A DNA stretch of 32,898 nucleotides from Desulfonatronum sp. (GCA_011049455.1 DSBL01000100.1:1-32898); one strand, 5' to 3'. Positions 17,299 through 28,872 are shown, counted from the stretch's first letter. Notes: generated by a model not told the origin, from the letters alone. Numbers and translations: made by a program.

Positions 17299-17823
17299 AT
17301 GCGAGCGTTGAAAAAGAAGGAAAACAGGCCGGTTTCGATGTCTCTGCAGAGATTGCGCCATGCGCTCGGCCGGGAACTGGCCGGGAGCGGGTTGCGGCTG
17401 GCCGTGGCGGAGTCATGTTCCGGCGGATTGATCGCCCACTGGTTGACCAATGTTCCGGGCAGCTCGCACTGGTTCTCCGGCGGCGTGGTGGCCTACGCCA
17501 ACGCTGTCAAGGTCCGGTGCCTCGGAGTGCCGGAAACCGCGATTGCCTCACACGGAGCGGTCAGTCGGGAGGTGGTGCTGGCCATGGCGCTCGGGGTGCG
17601 CGATCTTTTGGCTACGGACTCGGCCCTGGCCGTTTCCGGCATTGCCGGACCAGGGGGAGGCAGTCCGGAAAAGCCCGTGGGCACGGTGTGGATGGCTTGG
17701 GTGCTCCAGGACGCGATCCGTAGCAAGGGTTTTCAGTTTCGGGGAACGCGGCTGCAAATAAAAAAGCTTACGGCCATGAGGGCCATGGCCGGAATGCTGG
17801 AAATGCTCCGGAGGCAGCGTTGA
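17299..17823 (+). CDS. pncC: Nicotinamide-nucleotide amidohydrolase (CinA C-terminal domain, PncC type)
   Basis: Predicted to deamidate NMN to nicotinate mononucleotide, recycling the NMN released by NAD-dependent DNA ligase. The 174-aa protein is a stand-alone CinA-C domain without the N-terminal MoCF-like part. Conserved motifs are AESCSGG (37-43) with the active-site Ser, [11 protein letters not shown] (61-71) and SGIAGPGGG (113-121). The ATG at 17299 has GGGA about 8 nt upstream. The frame is open back to 17032, but those residues run across the divergent nadK start and look non-coding. The 261-nt gap after the stop, up to the thioesterase end, holds no gene and no clear terminator. Its back-to-back position with nadK suggests linked NAD metabolism. 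Confidence 0.93.
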   Translation: MRALKKKENRPVSMSLQRLRHALGRELAGSGLRLAVAESCSGGLIAHWLTNVPGSSHWFSGGVVAYANAVKVRCLGVPETAIASHGAVSREVVLAMALGVRDLLATDSALAVSGIAGPGGGSPEKPVGTVWMAWVLQDAIRSKGFQFRGTRLQIKKLTAMRAMAGMLEMLRRQR

Positions 17824-18084
17824 GTCGCCTTGGGAACATGAAGTATTTGGCCCGTGGAGCCATACCTTTTTGTTGCAGACCGGATTTTCCTTTTCAGAGC
17901 CGCGGCTGACTCCCTTGCCGATTTCGCATGTCCAAGGGAATGCGCGCTTTGAACCGAGCATTGGCTTGTCCGCGTCGGGCAACCGTTTGGACCGAAAAAT
18001 CATGGCCCGGTCAGACAGGGCGTCAACGCTGAAAAGCTGAAAAGCAAAACCCAGCCTGGTTGGGACGATCGCCTCATGCCCTTG

Positions 18085-18879
18085 TCACCTCGTGGGCATG
18101 TTTTTCAGGTGAGGGTTCAAAGTCGTTTTCTCCAAATGCCCTTGCCAGGTGATTTCAGCCTGAAAGACCTGCTGTGCCGTTTCCGGACGCACGCCGAGCA
18201 TGGACTGCCCGCCTTCTTGATCCTCGGTTTGGGCAAGCACCGCAATGCTTTCGCCGAGGATCGTTTCCGAAAGATAATCGATGCGGATCGAGGCGATGTG
18301 GAAACGGTCGTGCTTTTTTGCGTCAAAGCTGTCCAGTATCCAGCGGACATAGGCCGCGTTGTTCACGTGCCGGTTCACATCCAGGTCGGAATAGCGAACG
18401 GCAAAGCGGCGCAATTCCTTCAGGTCGAGCCTGTTGGACTGTTTGTCCAGCACGTTGCCGGCCACCGGAGCCTCGTTGGTCGGGGGGATATCCTGCAGAA
18501 AAGGATCGGGCCGCATCGGTCGGTGCTTGTCCTGGTCCAGGATCAGCCAGGCCGAGACTCCGGTGCCGAGCAGTTCGCCGTCCACGGAGAGAAACTGGAA
18601 ATCGCGCAGGGCAAAAAGCCGCTTTACGCCCCTGGGCCATGTCCTGACGACGATATCCTGACCCCAGGTCGGGTAGCGATCGATCTGCATCCGGCATCGG
18701 GAAAGCACCCAGAAACAGCCCTGGCGATGCAATTCCTTCCGGCCCACTCCCAGATTTTGGGCATGATGCCCGGCGGCTTCCTGGAAGCAGCAGAACAACG
18801 CGTCCAACCGGGCCAGGCCATTCATGTCCGCTTCGTGGGTGCGGATGCAAAACTGTTCGGTCCAAAGCGGCACGCTCAT
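18085..18879 (-). CDS. Acyl-ACP thioesterase (FatA/FatB-like double hotdog)
   Basis: A 264-aa protein predicted to hydrolyse acyl-acyl-carrier-protein, releasing free fatty acid. It is a double hotdog. The second hotdog carries YSDLDVNRHVNN (163-174), in which Asp167, Asn169 and His171 match the plant FatB catalytic Asp-x-Asn-x-His. Glu205 in DYLSE follows His171 by 34 residues, the same spacing as FatB His285-Glu319. The first hotdog has the WVLSRCRMQIDRYPTWG core. No transit or signal peptide is present, so it is cytosolic. Its start overlaps the SDR stop by 4 nt (ATGA), so the two are translationally coupled. The chain-length preference cannot be read from sequence. Confidence 0.88.
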   Translation of the reverse strand: MSVPLWTEQFCIRTHEADMNGLARLDALFCCFQEAAGHHAQNLGVGRKELHRQGCFWVLSRCRMQIDRYPTWGQDIVVRTWPRGVKRLFALRDFQFLSVDGELLGTGVSAWLILDQDKHRPMRPDPFLQDIPPTNEAPVAGNVLDKQSNRLDLKELRRFAVRYSDLDVNRHVNNAAYVRWILDSFDAKKHDRFHIASIRIDYLSETILGESIAVLAQTEDQEGGQSMLGVRPETAQQVFQAEITWQGHLEKTTLNPHLKNMPTR

Positions 18880-19787
18880 GACGTTTTTTCGCCGACAATA
18901 TCTTCAAGTGCTCCCTCCAGGTTTGGAAACCGAAAGGCGAATCCTGCGTTTTCAAGGGCCTTGGGCACGATTTTCGCCCCTTGCAACACAGCTTGGGCCA
19001 CATCACCAAGCGCCAGCCTGATGAGAAAGGCCGGGACAGGCAGGATGACCGGCCGATGCAAGGTCCGGCCCATGGCTTTGGTGAATTCCGCATTGGTCAC
19101 GGATTGCGGTGCACAGCAGTTTATCGGTCCGGACAAGTTTTTGTTCCGGGCCGCGAATTCCAGGGCGCGGCAAAGGTCCAGGATGTGAATCCAGGCGAAC
19201 CATTGCCTGCCGCTGCCCAGGCGGCCGCCCAGTCCCTTGCGGAAGACCGGCAGCATCTGGGCCATGGCCCCGCCATCCGCGCCCAGCACCGTGCCGAAGC
19301 GGGCGATGACCACCCGTGCGTTTTTGGCCATGGCCTTATTCGCCTCGTCCTGCCATATCTGGCAGACTTCGGCCAGAAAGCCCTCGCCAGCAGGGTCTTT
19401 TTCCGTAACTACGCTGTTTCTCCCCTGGGGATAATAGCCCACGGCATTGGCGTTGATCAGGACTGCAGGCCGTTCGGGGACAAGGGCCTCAACAGCCATG
19501 CGCGTGGAGAGAATCCTGGTTTCCAGGATTTGTTTTTTGGACGCGTCGTTCCAGCGGGTCATGATGGAGCGGCCCACCAGGTTGATCAATACGTCAGCTT
19601 CGCGGGCCTGTTGCTGCCAATCCCCGGATCGCAAAGGATCACCGAGAACGGCCCGACATCCATCAGGCAGTCGCGCCAAGCTTTTTTCTTTCCGCGCCAG
19701 GGCCATTACAGAGTGTCCCTGCTTCTGGAGCCAGGCAATCAGATGCCTGCCCACGAATCCGGTCCCGCCCATGATGAAAAACGTCAT
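18876..19787 (-). CDS. TIGR01777-family NAD(P)-dependent epimerase/SDR protein
   Basis: A 303-aa extended SDR with the nucleotide-binding GGTGFVGRHL (7-16), then DVLINLVGRSI in mid-domain. NANAVGYYPQG (about 112-122) holds the YfcH/SulA-like active-site region. The C-terminal DUF1731-type tail is present (LRLALGDVAQAVLQGAKIVPKAL, then ending F..P.LE.AL.DIV). This family is widespread but its substrate is unknown. The ATG start is at 19787, with a 76-nt gap from the DNA methyltransferase upstream. It overlaps the thioesterase by 4 nt. The coupling suggests a shared lipid or acyl-related role, though this is inference only. Confidence 0.88.
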   Translation of the reverse strand: MTFFIMGGTGFVGRHLIAWLQKQGHSVMALARKEKSLARLPDGCRAVLGDPLRSGDWQQQAREADVLINLVGRSIMTRWNDASKKQILETRILSTRMAVEALVPERPAVLINANAVGYYPQGRNSVVTEKDPAGEGFLAEVCQIWQDEANKAMAKNARVVIARFGTVLGADGGAMAQMLPVFRKGLGGRLGSGRQWFAWIHILDLCRALEFAARNKNLSGPINCCAPQSVTNAEFTKAMGRTLHRPVILPVPAFLIRLALGDVAQAVLQGAKIVPKALENAGFAFRFPNLEGALEDIVGEKTS

Positions 19788-19863
19788 ATGTCTCTCACTT
19801 TTTGAAACATGGCGATTGAGGGTTGATCACTCTAAAACGTCAGGTTTGTGCCGTGGCGGACAG

Positions 19864-20400
19864 TCACCGCACCTGTTCAGCATGGCCGGTTTTTTGCCGC
19901 CCGTCTTTTGCGGCTTTTCCAGATGCTGAAAACTGTATTCCTTCTTTTTTCAAAAGAAACCATTTGATGTCCAGTCCTCCCCCGTAACCGGTCAGTTGTC
20001 CGGCACTGCCCAGGACGCGATGACATGGAACAATAAGGGGCCAAGGGTTGGATGCCATGATCTTTCCGACGGCCCTGGCCGCACCGGGACAACCGCTTCT
20101 TTCGGCCAACCCGCCGTAGCTGATCCATTGCCCCGCAGGCACCTGCGTTTGCAGCGCGGACAAAACCCGCCTTGAAAAACCGGATATGTTGTTCCAATCC
20201 AAAGGAATTTCCGGACAACCCCCCAATGTTCCAGTCAAATATTGATGCAGCCATTTGCACAAGGATGCGGACCAAGGCGTGAAAAAGCGACTATTGTCTT
20301 CCGGTGTGCTCCAGCGCAGACAAAGCCGGGTCAAAAGGCCGGAGCGCCAGCTCAGTTCAAGGCAGAGAGGGCCACACCGGATGATTTCCTGTTCGTGCAT
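19864..20400 (-). CDS. ogt: Methylated-DNA--[protein]-cysteine S-methyltransferase
   Basis: A suicide repair enzyme that removes alkyl groups from O6-alkylguanine. With the Met at 20400 it is 178 aa. The active-site PCHRV (125-129) contains the acceptor Cys126. Upstream GAARAVGKIMASNP gives the DNA-binding helix with the Arg finger (Arg109). YGGGLDIKWFLLKKEG closes the domain. The N-terminal half is the variable ribonuclease-H-like fold. The frame extends to a GTG at 20460 that would overlap the radical SAM gene end; neither start has a strong ribosome site. It lies 41 nt after the radical SAM gene in the same orientation. Confidence 0.92.
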   Translation of the reverse strand: MHEQEIIRCGPLCLELSWRSGLLTRLCLRWSTPEDNSRFFTPWSASLCKWLHQYLTGTLGGCPEIPLDWNNISGFSRRVLSALQTQVPAGQWISYGGLAERSGCPGAARAVGKIMASNPWPLIVPCHRVLGSAGQLTGYGGGLDIKWFLLKKEGIQFSASGKAAKDGRQKTGHAEQVR

Positions 20401-20441
20401 GGGGCGCGATCTTTTAGGGTTTGAGATGGCTGGATAAGTGG

Positions 20442-23392
<2,951 letters not shown>

Positions 23393-23395
23393 CCC

Positions 23396-23878
23396 TTGAT
23401 CTCTTTCAAGAATATTCTTGCGCGGCTTTTTTGGCCGCTTTTCCTGGTCATTGCCGTTTGGCTGCAGCTTTTGTTTCCTGGGGTGGACTTTTTCGCGGCC
23501 GGGATCATGCTTTGCCTGCAAAGGGAAGGGGCCGGAAAGGTCGTGCTGTTGACCCTGGTTTGTGTTCTTATCCAGGAAGGCTCCGGCTTTTTTGCTTTTG
23601 GCGCGAGCATTCTACGCTATGGTTCCCTGATCGGATTGTTTTTGCTCGGCAGGAAATTTTTTGAGGCCGGCAGCCCCGCTTTCATCCTCCTTCTTGGAAT
23701 GATGTTTTCCGGGATCCATTTTTTCAGTATGAAAACCATGGCCGGACTCCAGGATCTCGTCGTTGTGGACCATCGTCTCCTTATGGAGAGCGTGCTGCTT
23801 TTTTTTGTTTTTTTGTCCGAGTGGCTTGTGCTTACGAAAATCTACCGGTTGTCTCTCGCCCATGTTTCGAGGTCTTGA
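23396..23878 (+). CDS. mreD: Rod-shape-determining protein MreD
   Basis: A 160-aa polytopic membrane protein with about five hydrophobic helices, the expected partner of MreC. Recognition rests on position between mreC and mrdA, size and topology, since MreD sequences are poorly conserved. The helix containing LFPGVDFFAAGIMLCL and the segment LIQEGSGFFAFGASILRYGSLIG resemble the substrate-like cavity region of the family. The start is a TTG at 23396, only 3 nt after the mreC stop and with no clear ribosome site, so it is probably translated by coupling. The 3' end overlaps mrdA by 17 nt. Confidence 0.85.
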   Translation: MISFKNILARLFWPLFLVIAVWLQLLFPGVDFFAAGIMLCLQREGAGKVVLLTLVCVLIQEGSGFFAFGASILRYGSLIGLFLLGRKFFEAGSPAFILLLGMMFSGIHFFSMKTMAGLQDLVVVDHRLLMESVLLFFVFLSEWLVLTKIYRLSLAHVSRS

Positions 23879-25655
23879 ATCGGATACGCAGCAACCTCCC
23901 AAGGGGGGATTGCTGCTGTTGCAGCTCTTGGTTCTCGGACTTTTTCTCATTTTCGTGCTCCGGCTTTGGTATCTTCAAATTCACAAAGGCCAGGAATTCG
24001 CGGACAAGGCCGAGAACAACCGCATTCGTCTCCATCAAGTCCATGCCCCCAGAGGATTGATCCGGGACCGTCACGGGGTCTTGCTGGCAGTGAATGAACC
24101 GGCGTATGCCCTGGCCATTGTTCGCGAAGATTCCAAAGACATCCCCAATGCTCTGCTGCACGTCAGTCAATGGCTCAACCTGGACCTGAGTCAGCTCCAT
24201 GAAACCTTTGATAAGGGTCGTGCCAGGATCAAGCGATTCGAACCCCAGATTTTGATTCCATCCCTCACATTCGCGCAATTGGCCGTGATCGAAGCCAATA
24301 CCCTTTCCTGGCCTGAATTGAAAATCGTGACCAAACCGAGACGGTCCTATCCCCAGGGTCCTTTGTTGGCTCATGTCATCGGATATGTGGCTGAAGCCAA
24401 TGAAGACGAAATGAACAACGATCCTGAACTGAGTCTGGGTGACAGTGTCGGCAAAAAGGGCATTGAATACACCATGGAAAAAAGACTGCGCGGGAAAAAG
24501 GGCCTGCGCCAGGTGGATGTGGATGCCGCGGGCAGGCAATTGGGCGCAAACATGTTGATTCCGCCTCAAGTCGGAAGTGATGTCCGGTTGAGCATCGATC
24601 TTGAGCTGCAAGGGTTCATCGACGAGCAGATGAAGGAACACGTGGGGTCGGTGATCGTACTGGAAACGGATACAGGACAGGTGTTGGCCTTGGTCAGCAA
24701 GCCTTCCTTTGACAATAATCTTTTCGTGTCCGGCTTAAGCCATTCCGACTGGGCGATTATGCGCGACGACCCGGCGCATCCCCTGCAAAACCGGGCCATT
24801 CAGAGCGCATATCCGCCCGGCTCGGTATTCAAGCTGGTGGTCGCGGGCTGTGCATTGACCGAAAGGGTCGCGACTCCAGGCGATCGTGTTTTTTGCCCCG
24901 GCGGGTTTCAGCTGGGCAACAGGCTTTTTCGTTGCTGGGAGCGGCGTGGACATGGCGTGGTGGATATGAACAGGGGGCTGGTGGAATCCTGCGATACGTT
25001 TTTTTATACGATGGGCGACAAGCTTGGGGTGGACAGAATGTACCCATGCGCCGTGCAGAGCGGTTTTGGGAGGCCGACCGGCATTGATCTGCCCCACGAA
25101 TCACCCGGCCTGGTTCCCAGCCGGGAATGGAAGAAGCAACGTTTCAATGACAACTGGTACAGGGGGGAAAACCTGAACATGGCCATTGGCCAGGGATTCA
25201 TGCTCACCACTCCGCTTCAGGTGGCCAGATACAACGCTGCGCTGGTCAATGGAGGACGACTGCTCAAGCCCCAACTGCTGGCAGATGCCGAGCCCGATGA
25301 ACAGGCCCGACTTCCGTTGAGCGACAGCCACCGGGATTTTCTTGTCCAGACCATGGTCGATACCGTTGAAGGAAGCCGGGGAACCGGCCGCCGGATAGCC
25401 CTCAAGGGCATTCGCCTGGGGGCGAAAACCGGGACCGCCCAGGTGGTCAAACTCATGGCGGAATATGATAAAAAGGCCCTGAAAGATATCCCCTACCAAT
25501 TTCGCGATCACGCCTGGATGACCTCTTTTGGTGAAAAAAACGGCCGACGCTACAGCGTCGTGGCCATGATCGAACATGGGGGGGGCGGCGGCGCCGCGGC
25601 CGGTCCCATCATCAAGGCCGTTTACGAACATCTTTTCGCGGAAGAGCTGCAATGA
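23862..25655 (+). CDS. mrdA: Penicillin-binding protein 2 (elongasome DD-transpeptidase)
   Basis: A class B PBP of 597 aa that crosslinks peptidoglycan during cell elongation. One N-terminal membrane anchor (about 17-38) is followed by the pedestal domain with APRGLIRDRHG (62-72). The transpeptidase domain carries SVFK (Ser321, Lys324), SCD (376-378) as the second motif, and KTG (522-524) as the third. All catalytic elements are intact. The ATG at 23862 gives a normal PBP2 N-terminus and overlaps mreD by 17 nt. The 3' end contains an 8-G run (25578-25585) encoding part of the Gly-rich HGGGGGAAAG segment. The stop overlaps the rodA start by 4 nt. Confidence 0.97.
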   Translation: MFRGLESDTQQPPKGGLLLLQLLVLGLFLIFVLRLWYLQIHKGQEFADKAENNRIRLHQVHAPRGLIRDRHGVLLAVNEPAYALAIVREDSKDIPNALLHVSQWLNLDLSQLHETFDKGRARIKRFEPQILIPSLTFAQLAVIEANTLSWPELKIVTKPRRSYPQGPLLAHVIGYVAEANEDEMNNDPELSLGDSVGKKGIEYTMEKRLRGKKGLRQVDVDAAGRQLGANMLIPPQVGSDVRLSIDLELQGFIDEQMKEHVGSVIVLETDTGQVLALVSKPSFDNNLFVSGLSHSDWAIMRDDPAHPLQNRAIQSAYPPGSVFKLVVAGCALTERVATPGDRVFCPGGFQLGNRLFRCWERRGHGVVDMNRGLVESCDTFFYTMGDKLGVDRMYPCAVQSGFGRPTGIDLPHESPGLVPSREWKKQRFNDNWYRGENLNMAIGQGFMLTTPLQVARYNAALVNGGRLLKPQLLADAEPDEQARLPLSDSHRDFLVQTMVDTVEGSRGTGRRIALKGIRLGAKTGTAQVVKLMAEYDKKALKDIPYQFRDHAWMTSFGEKNGRRYSVVAMIEHGGGGGAAAGPIIKAVYEHLFAEELQ

Positions 25656-26767
25656 CGCCCATTGATCGTCGCCTGGTCACGCATTTCAACTGGTCTTTGG
25701 CCGGGCTGGCCTTTGTCTTGTTTGCCTTTGGCGTAGCCAATCTCTATTCGGCCAGTGGGTTTCGGATGGAGGAAGGCTTGACCTTGACCTCCTATTACCG
25801 CAAGCAACTTTATTGGGGAAGCATCGGCCTTGGAGGGATGATCGCCAGTCTGTTGTTCGACTATCGTCATCTGCGCACCCTGGCCTGGCCATTTTTTGTC
25901 GCGACCCTGTCGGCCCTGCTGATCACCTTGTTCTGGGGCAAGACAATCATGGGCGCCAAGCGGTGGATGGACCTCGGCCTTTTCCATTTTCAGGCCAGTG
26001 AATTTGCGAAAATATCCCTGCTGATATTGATGGCCAAGCTGCTTTCCATGGAACATGAAAAGCTGGGATGGAAAAAATTGTTCTCTTTTGGCGGGATCGG
26101 GATTTTCCCGGTGGTGCTGATAATGAAGCAGCCGGATCTGGGATCGGCATTGAGCCTGTTGCTGCTCATGGGAGGCATGATTATTTTTCGCGGTGTGAAG
26201 GGGCCTGTGTTGAAGGGTCTGACCGTGGCCGTTCCGGCTTTGCTTCCCTTGGGCTGGTTCCTGCTGCATGATTATCAACGCCAGCGAATCATGGGCTTTC
26301 TCAACCCTGGCGGCGATCCCTTTGGTGCCGGATATCATATTATCCAGTCCCAGATCGCCGTGGGATCGGGACAGCTGTGGGGTCGGGGATTCCTGGAAGG
26401 GACGCAGAGTCAATTGCGCTTTTTGCCGGAAAAGCATACTGATTTTGCTTTGGCAGTTTTTGGGGAGGAATGGGGATTTGTCGGGTGCGTGCTGCTTTTG
26501 TTTCTGTTTTCCGCCTTTTTGTTGAGTATTGTCAGGACCACGGCCGAGGCCAAGGACGGATTCGGGAGTTTTCTCGCGGCGGGGATTTTCTTTTATTTCT
26601 TTTGGCAAATCTTCATCAACATGGGAATGGTCTTGGGACTGATGCCGGTTGTGGGCATTCCGCTTCCATTCATCAGCTATGGCGGGACGTCCACGGTGGT
26701 GAATTTCTGCCTTACCGGCCTGGCCTTGAACGTCTCCATGCGTCGATTTTTTTTCAAGAAATCATAA
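25652..26767 (+). CDS. rodA: Peptidoglycan glycosyltransferase RodA (SEDS family)
   Basis: A 371-aa SEDS polymerase that extends glycan strands from lipid II together with PBP2. Around ten hydrophobic helices are visible. Key features are GAKRWMDLG with Trp105, KQPDLGSAL (159-167), and FLPEKHTDFALAVFGEE with the putative catalytic Asp264. The C-terminal GIPLPFISYGGTS motif is the SEDS signature. It starts with ATG overlapping the mrdA stop (ATGA), giving the tight PBP2-RodA coupling seen in many bacteria. A 54-nt gap leads to the bactofilin gene. Confidence 0.97.
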   Translation: MTPIDRRLVTHFNWSLAGLAFVLFAFGVANLYSASGFRMEEGLTLTSYYRKQLYWGSIGLGGMIASLLFDYRHLRTLAWPFFVATLSALLITLFWGKTIMGAKRWMDLGLFHFQASEFAKISLLILMAKLLSMEHEKLGWKKLFSFGGIGIFPVVLIMKQPDLGSALSLLLLMGGMIIFRGVKGPVLKGLTVAVPALLPLGWFLLHDYQRQRIMGFLNPGGDPFGAGYHIIQSQIAVGSGQLWGRGFLEGTQSQLRFLPEKHTDFALAVFGEEWGFVGCVLLLFLFSAFLLSIVRTTAEAKDGFGSFLAAGIFFYFFWQIFINMGMVLGLMPVVGIPLPFISYGGTSTVVNFCLTGLALNVSMRRFFFKKS

Positions 26768-26821
26768 AATGTAAACGTGATGTGTGCTTTTTTTTCAAAA
26801 ACCACAAAAGGGAATTTCGCC

Positions 26822-27193
26822 ATGGCCAAGGATGAAATCAATGCTTTTCTTGGGGTTGGCACTTCGTATGAAGGCAAGCTCAAATTCCAAGGCTCCGTGC
26901 GCATTGACGGAGAATTTTATGGTCAAATCGACGCCGACGGGACGTTGATTGTTGGCCAGGAAGCCAGAATAGAAGGTCAAGTCGCGGTTGCCAGCCTGAT
27001 CCTCAGCGGACTTGTCCAGGGACAGGTGGTGGCTTCCACCAAAGTGGTCATGCATAAGACCGCAAGGCTGCAAGGCTCCGTATGTTCCCCCTGCATGGTC
27101 ATGGAGGACGGCGCAGTGCTGGACGGGGAGGTGTTGATGACCAAAAAAGAAGAACTTTCTGCCCCACAGGAGTGTCGTTTTCTCGAGGAGTAG
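26822..27193 (+). CDS. Bactofilin (polymer-forming cytoskeletal protein)
   Basis: A 123-aa DUF583/bactofilin protein that assembles nucleotide-free beta-helical filaments in the cytoplasm or at the membrane. The periodic pattern YEGKLKFQGSVRIDGEFYGQI, TLIVGQEARIEGQV, LSGLVQGQVVAS and ARLQGSV is the right-handed beta-helix repeat. A short N-terminal segment (MAKDEINAFLGVG) precedes it. An unusual CSPC (Cys88, Cys91) occupies a late rung where Thr-Pro is common in relatives. The ATG at 26822 has AAGGGA about 8 nt upstream. Linkage to mreBCD-mrdA-rodA suggests a shape or wall-synthesis role. The T-run after the stop has no convincing hairpin before it. Confidence 0.9.
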   Translation: MAKDEINAFLGVGTSYEGKLKFQGSVRIDGEFYGQIDADGTLIVGQEARIEGQVAVASLILSGLVQGQVVASTKVVMHKTARLQGSVCSPCMVMEDGAVLDGEVLMTKKEELSAPQECRFLEE

Positions 27194-27223
27194 TTTTTTT
27201 AACCAAGAAAATATGAAAATGTT

Positions 27224-27252
27224 TTGACAGAGGGGTTAAAATTCGGTACATC
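27224..27252 (+). promoter_or_regulatory. Candidate promoter of the atpF'FHAGDC operon
   Basis: A perfect -35 TTGACA (27224-27229) is followed after exactly 17 nt by TACATC (27247-27252), a weak -10. It lies about 50 nt before the atpF' ATG in an AT-rich gap after the bactofilin gene. It suggests the F1 arm can be transcribed independently of the elongasome genes. Confidence 0.45.
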
Positions 27253-27301
27253 GCAACTGGCTTGCACTAAAATTCACATATTCCTTCCGGAGGACAGACG
27301 T

Positions 27302-27727
27302 ATGATTGATCTCAATATCTCAGCGCTCATCCAGATCATTAATTTTTTTATCGTCCTGGCGGTCCTCAACGCGATTCTCTATCGCCCCATTCGTGCGGTC
27401 ATCCGCAAACGCGGCCAGCGCATGGAAGCGCAGCTTGTCGACATTGAAAATTTTACGGCCCAGGCCGAGCAGAAAATGGCTTCCTACAATAGCGCATTGT
27501 CCGTGGCCCAGCAAAAGGGCGCTGAAATTCGTGCGCAACTGAAAGCCGAAGGCTATCAGGAAGAGGCTGCAATGCTGGAAGATATGAACAAGCAGGCATC
27601 CCAGGAATTGAAGAGTGCCCGCGAGGATGCAGCGTCCCAGGTTCGCTCCAGCTTGGACTCCTTGAAGGGAAAGGTTGACGGATACGCGCAAAAAGTGACT
27701 GAAAAAGTGGTCGGTTGGGCCATGTAA
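27302..27727 (+). CDS. F1Fo ATP synthase subunit b' (peripheral stalk)
   Basis: A 141-aa stalk subunit with one N-terminal transmembrane helix (about 8-28, IQIINFFIVLAVLNAILYRP) followed by a long charged helical stretch rich in Gln, Glu, Lys and Ala. It is one of two divergent b-type subunits here, as in other b'/b-containing ATP synthases, where they form a heterodimer. Unlike the following b subunit it lacks a signal-like presequence. The ATG at 27302 has GGAGG 8 nt upstream; the frame opens earlier at 27224 but lacks support. It begins the right-hand ATP synthase operon. Confidence 0.93.
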   Translation: MIDLNISALIQIINFFIVLAVLNAILYRPIRAVIRKRGQRMEAQLVDIENFTAQAEQKMASYNSALSVAQQKGAEIRAQLKAEGYQEEAAMLEDMNKQASQELKSAREDAASQVRSSLDSLKGKVDGYAQKVTEKVVGWAM

Positions 27728-27757
27728 TCAGAAAATCGTCGCAAGGAGGGTTTGGAA

Positions 27758-28324
27758 TTGAAACGAATGACAGTTTGCTGGATGACGGTGCTCCTGGTGC
27801 TCGCCGCGACCGGCTTGGCTTTTGCCGCTTCCGAGGGCGGCGACATGGCCAAGTGGAAAGACTTTATGTGGCGGGTGATCAACTTTGCCATTTTTGTCGG
27901 AATCCTCTACCTGGCGGCGGGGAAACGCATTGGCCAGATTTTGACCTCGCGCAGGGAGAAAATCCGTGAAGATCTCCTGGATCTGGATCATCGCCGTGAG
28001 GAAGCGGATAAAAAGCTTCGTCAGGTGGAGGCCCAGATCAAGGATCTTGACGCGCAACGCGAAAAGATTCTGGTTGATTTTCAGGCCCAGGGCGAGGCCT
28101 TGAAAAAGGGAATTATCTCCCAAGCCCATGAAAAGGCCGAACAGATCAAGGCCCAGGCACAGAACGCCGCAGCCCAGGAATATAAGCTGGCCACGGAAAA
28201 GTTGCGCGAAGAGCTCTCGGAGATGGTTATTGAAGCCGCTGAAAAGATGATCCAAGGTCAATTGACCAAGGAAGGCCATGAGAAAATGATTCAACAATCC
28301 TTAACAAGGGTGGTGCTGAATTGA
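27758..28324 (+). CDS. atpF: F1Fo ATP synthase subunit b (with presequence)
   Basis: A 188-aa peripheral-stalk subunit. Two hydrophobic segments are visible: an N-terminal signal-like one (about 5-22, ending GLAFAAS) and a second at about 41-55 (VINFAIFVGILYLAA) that is the usual b membrane anchor. A long coiled-coil helix follows (RREKIREDLLDLDHRREEADK and onward). The TTG at 27758 is preferred because AAGGAGG (27743-27749) precedes it by 8 nt; TTG at 27752 is too close and ATG at 27767 is an alternative. The stop overlaps the atpH start by 4 nt. The presequence parallels that of subunit c. Confidence 0.94.
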   Translation: MKRMTVCWMTVLLVLAATGLAFAASEGGDMAKWKDFMWRVINFAIFVGILYLAAGKRIGQILTSRREKIREDLLDLDHRREEADKKLRQVEAQIKDLDAQREKILVDFQAQGEALKKGIISQAHEKAEQIKAQAQNAAAQEYKLATEKLREELSEMVIEAAEKMIQGQLTKEGHEKMIQQSLTRVVLN

Positions 28325-28872
28325 TTGGGAACATCGTAGCGCGCAGATACGCCCGGGCGCTCTTTTCTCTGGGAAAGGAAAAGGGGGATGCCGAGCTCGT
28401 CGCCTACGGCGAGAACCTCTCCGGGTTGGTTGAGGCCTTGAACGAGTCGCCACAACTGGACCGCATTTTTCGAAATCCCGTGTTCAAGGTGGAAGAAAAA
28501 AAGGCGGTGGTTGATGCGATTCTTTCAAAAATCAAGCCCCAGCAGATGATCGTCAATTTTTGCCATCTTCTGGCGGACAACAACAGATTGGGTTTTTTGG
28601 CGGACATTCAGGCCAATTTTGCGGAACTTCTGGACGAGCACCAGGGGGTCGCACGCGGCAGGATGATTACAGCCGTTGCATTGGATAAGGATCTCCAAGA
28701 CAACCTGAAGCATTCACTGGAGGAAAAAATCAACCAACGGTTGATTTTGGAGTACGCGGTTGATCCGAACATACTGGGTGGATTGGTGTTGAAAGTGGGG
28801 GACAGGGTATTGGATGCCAGCCTTCGGGCGCAACTGGTCGCGATGAAAGAAACCATCAAGAGGGGTGAGTAA
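28321..28872 (+). CDS. atpH: F1Fo ATP synthase subunit delta
   Basis: A 183-aa stalk subunit (OSCP homologue) that links the b/b' dimer to the top of F1. The N-terminal [19 protein letters not shown] is the family signature. The C-terminal region has [10 protein letters not shown]-like and [23 protein letters not shown] motifs. The start is a TTG at 28321 whose last bases form the atpF stop (TTGA overlap), so its translation is coupled to atpF. It is 5 nt upstream of atpA. Confidence 0.95.
   Translation: MIGNIVARRYARALFSLGKEKGDAELVAYGENLSGLVEALNESPQLDRIFRNPVFKVEEKKAVVDAILSKIKPQQMIVNFCHLLADNNRLGFLADIQANFAELLDEHQGVARGRMITAVALDKDLQDNLKHSLEEKINQRLILEYAVDPNILGGLVLKVGDRVLDASLRAQLVAMKETIKRGE

Noticed and set aside
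17824-18084. Search for a small RNA or terminator between pncC and the thioesterase gene
   Set aside because: Only a weak GACCG/CGGTC stem was seen, with no T-run; nothing supportable.
25578-25585. Eight-G run in mrdA as a phase-variable tract
   Set aside because: It encodes the Gly-rich segment usual near the PBP2 C-terminus, and phase variation of an essential transpeptidase is implausible.
27180-27203. T-run after the bactofilin stop as an intrinsic terminator
   Set aside because: Only CTCGAG precedes the T-run, too short a stem for a terminator.
27245-27275. TGGC and TTGCA near the atpF' promoter as a sigma54 site
   Set aside because: The two elements abut instead of having the required GG-N10-GC spacing.
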